Shown: positions 1 to 5,499 of the stretch, piece by piece | Layout: each line of letters opens with the position of its first letter | Position numbering within the stretch: position 1 is the stretch's first letter | Source: Thermococcus paralvinellae | GTDB taxonomy: Archaea > Methanobacteriota_B > Thermococci > Thermococcales > Thermococcaceae | Assembly (NCBI GenBank): GCA_015662175.1 | Contig: DQUR01000165.1 | Coordinates: forward strand, 1-5,499 | Direction: 5' to 3' | Length of the DNA: 5,499 nucleotides | Translations under genes and position numbers: made by a program | Notes under the pieces: model-generated | The model's database searches: none | The model's input: the letters and a program-made list of their open reading frames with translations, nothing else | What the model was told of the DNA's origin: nothing

Positions 1-31
1 CCCTCTATGCCTTTTCGAAAGTTGTAACAGA

Positions 32-862
32 TTAGATGCTCCAGCTTCCCTCTTTCTTCAGCACTTCCCTTGCCCTAAAGAGACCTTGAGCAACGCACTC
101 TTCTAAGGACTTCCCCTTTGAATAATAAGCTAAAAATCCACCGGCAAAGGCATCGCCCGCCCCGGTGGGATCAACAATTTTATCTATGGGCAGGGCTTGA
201 AATTCTGCGAATTTTTCCCCGTCATAGATGAGAACACCTTTTTCTCCCCTCGTTACCACCACAATTTTGGCCCCCCACTCATGGAGAAGTTTGGCCGCTT
301 CCCGGATGTTGTCCGTTTTGGTTATAACCTTTGCCTCCCTTTCATTTGGGAAAATTATTTCTGCACCTCCCACAATCTTCTTTAAAAGCCCGGTTTTTGT
401 TTCGTAGTCTTTCATATATGTTGGGTTAAAGTCAAGGCTTATTCTTTTATCTTTCAGGCGTTTAATCAGTTTCAATTGTTCTTCCGGTGGGATTGGTGCT
501 ATGTGGAAAATCTTGGCACTCATGTATTCCTCCGGAATTTCAATTTCACCCATCCTTTGGGCAACTCCCATGTCAACGGGAGCATCAACAGCCCCATCCT
601 CGTGATATATTATGTAGATGTGAATTGTCCTCCCCTCAAGGATGCGAACTCCCCTGATGTCTAAAATCTCACCCAGTTTTTTCAGCCACTCTTCTGGGAA
701 ATCTTTGCCAACCTTTGTAACCAATCCTACTTTTGCACCGCTTAGGGCTGCTGAAGTGGCAACGGCAGCGGCTGCTCCTCCCGGATGCAGGATCTCTTTC
801 CTTCCGGGAAATCTGATGTGATCTATTGAGACGTGGCCGATAACAACTAAATCCAACCTCAT
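32..862 (-). CDS. PfkB/ribokinase-family carbohydrate or nucleoside kinase
   Basis: This 276-residue cytosolic protein should phosphorylate a sugar, nucleoside or related polyol; the substrate cannot be told from sequence. Numbered from the ATG at 862, it shows an N-terminal beta strand with the substrate-side Asp region (LVVIGHVSID, 5-14), the Gly-Gly turn with the conserved downstream glycines (HPGG at 26-29, GLVTKVGKD to residue 54), LDFNP (143-147), the NxxE motif (N173, E176) that helps bind Mg-nucleotide, TRGEKG (204-209), and the C-terminal PfkB signature DPTGAGDAFAGG (231-242) with the anion hole and catalytic base D237. The usual Asn of GGxxxN is Ala here. A TTG five codons upstream is also in frame, but the ATG is preferred because GAGGGTGG sits just before it and overlaps the TTG start. 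The protein is somewhat shorter than the roughly 300 residues common in the family. It is divergent from the carboxypeptidase gene. The family is secure; the phosphoryl donor (ATP or ADP) and acceptor are open. Confidence 0.9.
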   Translation of the reverse strand: MRLDLVVIGHVSIDHIRFPGRKEILHPGGAAAAVATSAALSGAKVGLVTKVGKDFPEEWLKKLGEILDIRGVRILEGRTIHIYIIYHEDGAVDAPVDMGVAQRMGEIEIPEEYMSAKIFHIAPIPPEEQLKLIKRLKDKRISLDFNPTYMKDYETKTGLLKKIVGGAEIIFPNEREAKVITKTDNIREAAKLLHEWGAKIVVVTRGEKGVLIYDGEKFAEFQALPIDKIVDPTGAGDAFAGGFLAYYSKGKSLEECVAQGLFRAREVLKKEGSWSI

Positions 863-865
863 GTC

Positions 866-905
866 GCCCACCCTCAACTTGACGGATTGCTTTATTTACC
901 TTTTG
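866..905 (-). promoter_or_regulatory. putative promoter and ribosome binding site of the kinase gene
   Basis: Read on the minus strand, a purine-rich BRE-like AAAAGG (899-904) is followed by an A/T box TAAATAAAG (890-898), then by GAGGGTGG (868-875) a few bases before the ATG at 862. The spacing implies a very short leader. The TATA box is weaker than the others in this window, so the exact transcription start is uncertain. Confidence 0.4.
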
Positions 906-954
906 GCCATTGAGTAATTCTTTTCTACCTTCCTTATTTCGTGTAGATGAGCAT

Positions 955-997
955 CGAAAAGATTTAAAAGGCAGAAATGAACTTTAAATTAGGTGAT
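955..997 (+). promoter_or_regulatory. promoter and ribosome binding site of the carboxypeptidase gene
   Basis: CGAAAAG (955-961, BRE-like) is followed by ATTTAAAAG (962-970, TATA box). Transcription should start about 25 bp downstream, near 990, just before the strong Shine-Dalgarno AGGTGATT (991-998), which matches the archaeal 16S 3' end. This implies a leader of roughly 12 nucleotides. The Shine-Dalgarno decides the start: the in-frame GTG at 993 lies inside it, so the ATG at 1002 is used. Confidence 0.65.
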
Positions 998-1001
998 TAA
1001 A

Positions 1002-2501
<1,500 letters not shown>

Positions 2502-2529
2502 GCTCTATTTCAATTGCCACAACCCCAAA

Positions 2530-2541
2530 TTTTTTCTCCTC
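2530..2541 (+). terminator. possible T-rich terminator of the carboxypeptidase transcript
   Basis: The plus strand has T6 (2530-2535) followed by CTCCTCTTCTTC, starting about 29 bp after the carboxypeptidase stop codon. Thermococcal RNA polymerase terminates at oligo-T stretches without needing a hairpin. The site lies inside the opposing ASCH gene, so the two mRNAs would overlap antisense for at least 60 nucleotides. Confidence 0.4.
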
Positions 2542-2819
2542 TTCTTCACTGTAAAACTGTCTGTAAATTTTAACCCCCTCTTCTATGCTTTCAATTCCGG
2601 GTAAAACGTTCTCCAGGCCCTCTTTTTCGAGCATCTCTCTAAAGGAATGGTAAACCCTGAGATCCTTAACTTTGACTTTAAGCTTCCCCTCAAAGATTAT
2701 AATGTCCCCTGGTTTAATTTGTCTGCGCTTTTCATCATATAACCTTCCCTCTATCCTTTTCTTCCCTTCAGCAATTAGTTTGAGGTACTTTTCCTGAAGC
2801 CCCATCTCCCATTCCATAA

Positions 2820-2830
2820 AATCACCTCAG
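2820..2830 (-). promoter_or_regulatory. Shine-Dalgarno of the ASCH gene overlapping the reductase stop codon
   Basis: On the minus strand the sequence TGAGGTGATTTTATG contains the stop codon TGA of the reductase, a near-perfect GAGGTGAT, and the ATG of the ASCH gene. Terminating ribosomes would sit on the next gene's binding site, which favours translational coupling. Confidence 0.75.
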
Positions 2831-3942
2831 AGCAGGTATCTGATTATCATTGGTGTGACCTTCAATATCTTAGCCAAGAGCTTTGGATGTTTTATGAGGG
2901 CTTTTATTGTCTTTGCATGTTTGTCGAATTCTGCCGTGTCCTCAATAACCTCTATCGCATCTTTACTTGATAAGATCTCGAAAAGCTTTTCAATTTGTTC
3001 CTGATTGAGATTCTTGAAGAGCTTCCTTGCCTTAAGTCCGAAGGAGATCTCGCGTTTTATGTCTTTGCAAAGCTTTTCATACTCCCAGGGTCTTCCATTG
3101 ATGAGAGAGCAAGCGAGTGCATATGCGCAGTGCATTCCGTATGCAATTCCTCCAGCTGTTAGGGGCTTAATCTGCAGTGCCGCATCTCCCACCAGTGCAA
3201 CGTTTCCTTTAATCCATGGCTTTCTAATGCCAAGTGCAACACTTCCAGCTTTAAACTCAACAACGTTGGTTTCCTTTAGCATTCTGGCCTTTATAAACCT
3301 GAAAAGGGCATCGAACCTTCCGAAGGTTCCAACCCTCGCTAAACTTTCATTCATCGGGGCAATCCAGAAGAAAAACTCATCATTGAGCTCCTTGTTTATC
3401 CAAAGCTCGACGAAATCCAGTCTCTCAAACTCCCCGACAATTTCAACTTCATAACCGCTTAAGAACTCTGCGTTGGTTTTTGCCCCGATTTCCTGGGCCA
3501 CTTTGCTGTTTACACCATCAGCTCCAACATAAAAGTCCGCGTTTACCTCAAACCTCTCATTAAACCTCTGAAGGATGGCTTTTCCGTTTCTAAAGCCCAG
3601 AAATCTTGTGTTCAAATAATATTCGGCTCCTCTCCTCACCGCCTTCTCGGCTAGTCTTCTTTCAAGAATTTTTCTATCAACCATGTATGCCTGGGGTTCT
3701 TTTCTCTTAATCTCAAAGCGCTGTGTCTTGGAGTAGAAGACCGCACCCCTTAACCTGTTGATTATGGCCTCTCTGGGAAGGTTGAGCCCATTGTAACTCT
3801 CTGCCCCAATAATTCCGGTGCATGCCTTTTCACCAAAAGAGCTCTTTGACTCGATTACAGCCACTCTGTAATGTCTCGCAAGCAGGGTTGCTAAATAATT
3901 ACCAACAGGGCCCCCACCGATGATCGCGATGTCATACTTCAT
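2827..3942 (-). CDS. FAD-dependent oxidoreductase, geranylgeranyl-reductase-like
   Basis: This 371-residue flavoprotein belongs to the p-hydroxybenzoate-hydroxylase-like superfamily that includes archaeal geranylgeranyl reductases, which saturate the isoprenoid chains of membrane lipids. Numbered from the ATG at 3942: the N-terminal dinucleotide fold has GGGPVG (9-14) and E31 for the FAD ribose; KACTG (39-43) carries a Cys in the substrate-side loop; YMVDR (86-90); the GADG motif (140-143); an FFFWIAP segment (190-196); the second FAD motif VGDAA (251-255), followed by PLTAGGIAYGM (260-270). The C-terminal 90 residues are helical and basic and end in hydrophobic PMIIRYLL, which could rest on the membrane. 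The segment equivalent to the reductase motif YxWxFPxG keeps W and P but lacks FPxG, so another lipid or quinone substrate is possible. An in-frame TTG two codons upstream is less likely than the ATG. It is the first gene of a two-gene operon with the ASCH gene. Confidence 0.85.
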   Translation of the reverse strand: MKYDIAIIGGGPVGNYLATLLARHYRVAVIESKSSFGEKACTGIIGAESYNGLNLPREAIINRLRGAVFYSKTQRFEIKRKEPQAYMVDRKILERRLAEKAVRRGAEYYLNTRFLGFRNGKAILQRFNERFEVNADFYVGADGVNSKVAQEIGAKTNAEFLSGYEVEIVGEFERLDFVELWINKELNDEFFFWIAPMNESLARVGTFGRFDALFRFIKARMLKETNVVEFKAGSVALGIRKPWIKGNVALVGDAALQIKPLTAGGIAYGMHCAYALACSLINGRPWEYEKLCKDIKREISFGLKARKLFKNLNQEQIEKLFEILSSKDAIEVIEDTAEFDKHAKTIKALIKHPKLLAKILKVTPMIIRYLL

Positions 3943-3990
3943 CCTCAACCCTCAACTTATATGACCATTTAAATCCTATAAAGTTTAGCC
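3943..3990 (-). promoter_or_regulatory. putative promoter of the reductase-ASCH operon
   Basis: On the minus strand, CTTTATAGG (3975-3983) is a good TATA box about 37 bp before the ATG at 3942, which predicts a leader of about 12 nucleotides. A second A/T box, GATTTAAATG (3966-3975), lies closer and would give a leaderless message. A GAGGG about 9 bases before the ATG and a GAGG abutting it are the only ribosome binding candidates, so translation initiation is less clear than for the other genes. Confidence 0.5.
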
Positions 3991-3998
3991 AGGAATTG

Positions 3999-4020
3999 GA
4001 GTTTCAGAGGAGTTTCAGAG
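3999..4020 (+). repeat. perfect 11-bp tandem duplication
   Basis: GAGTTTCAGAG occurs twice head to tail (3999-4009 and 4010-4020). It lies just upstream of the reductase promoter and at the left edge of the gene-free stretch. A related TTTCAGAG(CCT)ATGACCG recurs at 4341-4358, resembling TTTCAGAGATGACCG at 4013-4027. The pattern could mark an old insertion or slippage event. Confidence 0.7.
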
Positions 4021-4309
4021 ATGACCGTCCCGAGGTGGAAAAGTGGACATGCTGAAAGCTTACAGAATTGGAAGGAAATACCAAGTTCCGGAGAGAGTAA
4101 AATTCTAAGAATTCTCGAAGAAAAAATATGAGTATCCCAAGACGGTTAAACTCTTCAAAAACACCCGAAGGGTTGGACAAACTTTTCCAGACTTTTCTAA
4201 TCACACACGCTTTGAAAACAACATTACGGGCTTTTACCGTCCAAAGAATACAAAGACTTACGCAAATAGCATCCAGAATTCCAAGCCATTATATCGGTTG
4301 CCAGATGGT

Positions 4310-4329
4310 CACATCAACTTACTGATGTG
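4310..4329. repeat. inverted repeat, 7-bp perfect stem with 6-nt loop
   Basis: CACATCA (4310-4316) and TGATGTG (4323-4329) are perfect reverse complements around the loop ACTTAC; G-U pairs and one A-U pair could extend the stem to about 11 pairs in plus-strand RNA. It falls within the suspected relic. No function is evident. Confidence 0.5.
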
Positions 4330-4389
4330 GTTAGTAGTGATTTCAGAGCCTATGACCGCTGTCTTCATTCTATCCCACCTGAAAAGCTG

Positions 4390-4436
4390 GAGAGGAGAAG
4401 GGTTTAGCTATTGCAACTCTTTTACCCTTCCTTTTC
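4390..4436 (+). repeat. imperfect hairpin upstream of the ABC promoter
   Basis: GAAGGGT (4397-4403) pairs with ACCCTTC (4424-4430) around a 20-nt loop, and GAGAGG (4390-4395) can pair with CTTTTC (4431-4436) across a one-base bulge with two G-U pairs. It lies at the right end of the suspected relic. It could be an RNA hairpin or only a purine/pyrimidine-rich coincidence. Confidence 0.3.
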
Positions 4437-4462
4437 GTTCATTAAGAGTAAAATCTAACTCC

Positions 4463-4477
4463 GAACAAATTTATATC
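4463..4477 (+). promoter_or_regulatory. upstream (distal) TATA promoter
   Basis: GAACAAA (4463-4469) followed by TTTATATC (4470-4477) is a good BRE/TATA element. Transcription would start near 4500, giving a leader of about 105 nucleotides for the ABC ATPase gene. It could alternatively be a leftover promoter of lost DNA. A nine-codon frame (4483-4512) follows it but has no sign of being a gene. Confidence 0.45.
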
Positions 4478-4494
4478 TAAAAATGGAGGAAAAC

Positions 4495-4509
4495 TTTACT
4501 TTAAGTAAA
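4495..4509. promoter_or_regulatory. 15-bp palindrome, candidate operator upstream of the proximal TATA box
   Basis: TTTACTT (4495-4501) and AAGTAAA (4503-4509) are perfect reverse complements around one central base. The palindrome ends three bases before the BRE of the proximal promoter and covers the predicted start of the distal promoter. A regulator bound here could activate one or block the other. This role is an inference from position and symmetry. Confidence 0.45.
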
Positions 4510-4511
4510 TA

Positions 4512-4526
4512 GAAAAGTTTATAAGG
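4512..4526 (+). promoter_or_regulatory. proximal BRE/TATA promoter of the ABC ATPase gene
   Basis: GAAAA (BRE, 4512-4516) directly followed by GTTTATAAGG (4517-4526) is close to the ideal thermococcal promoter and is the strongest in the window. Transcription is expected about 25 bp downstream of the box centre, near 4545-4547, giving a leader of about 60 nucleotides. Confidence 0.7.
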
Positions 4527-4529
4527 GTT

Positions 4530-4557
4530 AGTTGTTTTTTGTATATGGCAAACAACT
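4530..4557. promoter_or_regulatory. interrupted palindrome over the transcription start, candidate repressor operator
   Basis: AGTTGTTT (4530-4537) and AAACAACT (4550-4557) are perfect 8-bp inverted repeats with centres 20 bp apart, about two helical turns. They begin three bases after the TATA box and span the predicted start site, where archaeal repressors usually bind. The regulator is unknown and is not encoded within this window. Confidence 0.5.
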
Positions 4558-4589
4558 TAAAGGGGCAACTATGTGAAATCCCGGTATAA
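4545..4589 (+). other. possible leaderless 14-codon upstream reading frame
   Basis: ATG at 4545-4547 lies where transcription from the proximal promoter should begin, and opens a frame for MANNLKGQLCEIPV ending in TAA at 4587-4589, four bases before the Shine-Dalgarno of the ABC gene. If the start site is at the ATG this would be a leaderless leader peptide. Such a short frame may be chance. Confidence 0.2.
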
Positions 4590-4604
4590 ACTGGAGGGAG
4601 AACA

Positions 4605-5499
4605 ATGAACATAATAGAGATTGATAACCTGACCAAGATATATCCAGACGGCACAAAAGCCAATGATAGAATCTCGATTAACGTCAAAAAGAATGAAATC
4701 GTTGGGATTATAGGCCCCAATGGTGCTGGAAAAACCACTCTTATACGCCAGCTTTTAGGGCTCTTGAAACCCACTGAGGGTTCAATTAAGATTATGGGCC
4801 TTGACATATCGGAGAATCCGGAGATAATAAAGAGAACCGTCGCATATGTGCCTCAGTACCCCTTAAGCTTTCCGTCACTAACGGTTGGAGAGGTTCTTGA
4901 CTATATCCTCCAGATGAGATATAAAGGCATGCCCTATGAGGAGAGACGGGAGAAAATATCCAAGGTTCTCGAGCTCCTTGGTCTAGACAATGCAATAAAT
5001 TTTTTTGGGTATCAACTGTCGGGAGGCATGAGAAAGTCGCTTCTACTTGCCATGGCACTGGTTCAGGAACTCCCCGTTCTCGTGCTTGATGAGCCGACAA
5101 GCATGGTGGATATCGTTACAAAACATCGTCTCTGGAGAGTGATAAAGAACTCCAACCGCGAGGGAATCCTCATTGCCAGTCATGACATGAATGAAGTTAA
5201 GGAATTATGTGACAGGGTCTATCTCATTGTTTGTGGCAGGATAGTCGCCTCTGGCACGCCTGCAGATCTCGTCTCGATGATTAAAATGCCGACTGAAGTG
5301 CGCCTCATACCCGAGGAAAAGATACCTGAGGGCATCTTGCCTAGGAAGTACAATAAACGTGGAAATCTTTACGAGATGACCTTTGATACGTTGGAGACAG
5401 CTCTTAAAACTGTTGAAATGATCCTTCAAAATGCGGGAATTGCTTACCTTGAGATTGATTCTCCTTCCTTTGAGAACCTTGTGATAAACATTATCGGGA
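4605..5499 (+). CDS. ABC transporter ATP-binding protein, ABC-2 (drug/export) type, 3' end cut by window
   Basis: This is the nucleotide-binding subunit that powers a two-part ABC exporter from the cytoplasmic face of the membrane; the substrate is unknown and the permease gene is expected just beyond the window. The ATG at 4605 follows GGAGGGA (4593-4599) by five bases. The 298 visible residues contain Walker A GPNGAGKTT (37-45), the Q-loop YVPQ (81-84), the signature LSGGM (138-142), Walker B LPVLVLDEP (156-164) with catalytic E163, the D-loop around D169, and the switch His in ASHD (191-194, H193). After the core comes the GRIVASGTP turn (211-219) and a 75-residue C-terminal domain ending in SPSFENLVINIIG, which matches the usual SLEDVFLxLTG tail of ABC-2 ATPases, so only a few codons are missing. 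The D-loop reads TSMVDI rather than the common TxGLDP. Tandem TATA boxes and palindromes upstream suggest tight control. Confidence 0.93.
   Translation, partial: MNIIEIDNLTKIYPDGTKANDRISINVKKNEIVGIIGPNGAGKTTLIRQLLGLLKPTEGSIKIMGLDISENPEIIKRTVAYVPQYPLSFPSLTVGEVLDYILQMRYKGMPYEERREKISKVLELLGLDNAINFFGYQLSGGMRKSLLLAMALVQELPVLVLDEPTSMVDIVTKHRLWRVIKNSNREGILIASHDMNEVKELCDRVYLIVCGRIVASGTPADLVSMIKMPTEVRLIPEEKIPEGILPRKYNKRGNLYEMTFDTLETALKTVEMILQNAGIAYLEIDSPSFENLVINIIG

Larger units (their letters stand above)
4043..4480 (+). pseudogene. possible decayed coding sequence, perhaps a transposase or other accessory gene
   Basis: No intact gene can be supported here, but the plus strand has traces of one. A GAGGTGG (4032-4038) precedes GTG/ATG starts at 4043 and 4049 and the peptide MLKAYRIGRKYQVPERVKF, which ends in a TAA at 4106-4108. 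The same frame then stays open for 123 codons (4109-4477) with a K/Y/N/R-rich, plausibly coding first half up to about 4300. Beyond that point this frame becomes hydrophobic and Ser-rich, while the next frame (4270-4404) gives a coding-like peptide with VVSSDFRAYDRCL, followed by TAG at 4405. The D-x-x-x-Y-D pattern is reminiscent of the second Asp region of DDE transposases, but this is a weak resemblance and no terminal inverted repeats were found. The simplest reading is a relic with one nonsense mutation and one frameshift near 4270-4300. Nothing convincing is seen on the minus strand. Confidence 0.3.

Noticed and set aside
1..31. Promoter or terminator after the kinase gene
   Set aside because: On the minus strand CGAAAAGG resembles a BRE, but the window ends before any TATA box could be judged, and there is no T-run for a terminator.
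3005..3454. A 149-codon open frame on the plus strand
   Set aside because: It runs antisense to the reductase gene, is Ser/Leu/Pro-rich in the manner of an antisense shadow, and the opposite strand has clear flavoprotein motifs.
4004..4204. A 66-codon minus-strand open frame in the gene-free stretch
   Set aside because: It has a Ser/Phe/Leu-rich shadow-like composition and no recognisable motif; the plus strand is the more protein-like one here.
3990..4460. Complete insertion sequence
   Set aside because: No matching terminal inverted repeats or target-site duplication could be found around the suspected relic, and no intact transposase frame exists.
3943..4604. Box C/D guide RNA or tRNA in the gene-free stretch
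   Set aside because: No RUGAUGA/CUGA box pair with proper spacing and no cloverleaf were found on either strand.
4496..5100. Two minus-strand open frames of about 100 codons
   Set aside because: They are antisense to the promoter region and the ABC ATPase, whose Walker A, signature and Walker B motifs settle the coding strand.

Overview
The window looks like chromosomal DNA of a hyperthermophilic archaeon of the order Thermococcales (Pyrococcus or Thermococcus). The evidence is a 499-residue M32 carboxypeptidase with every family motif, a GxKxxExR ASCH protein, a geranylgeranyl-reductase-type flavoprotein, A/T-rich BRE/TATA promoters (for example GAAAAGTTTATAAGG at 4512-4526) and GAGGTGAT-type Shine-Dalgarno sites a few bases before ATG. 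The species cannot be fixed from the sequence.

Layout. From left to right there is a PfkB-family small-molecule kinase on the minus strand (32-862). A 139-bp divergent promoter region follows (863-1001), then the M32 carboxypeptidase on the plus strand (1002-2501). Its 3' end overlaps, tail to tail by 35 bp, an ASCH-domain protein on the minus strand (2467-2817). That gene is the second of a two-gene minus-strand operon led by an FAD-dependent, geranylgeranyl-reductase-like oxidoreductase (2827-3942); the ribosome binding site of the ASCH gene is built into the stop codon of the reductase. The stretch 3943-4604 (662 bp) carries no intact gene. It contains an 11-bp tandem duplication, what looks like a decayed coding sequence with a stop and a frame change, two hairpins, and an elaborate promoter region with two TATA boxes and two palindromes. 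That region drives an ABC-2-type transporter ATPase on the plus strand (4605 to the window end), which is cut off within a few codons of its expected C-terminus; a permease gene is expected next.

How the genes work together. Nothing links them into one pathway. The kinase and peptidase probably serve cytosolic nucleoside or sugar salvage and peptide catabolism. The reductase plausibly acts on isoprenoid chains or quinone-like lipids, and its co-transcribed ASCH partner probably binds RNA or nucleotides. The ABC ATPase belongs to an efflux or export system whose promoter looks repressor-controlled. The most interesting non-coding signal is the symmetric architecture around the ABC promoter (4470-4604), including a 14-codon reading frame that starts about where transcription should start.
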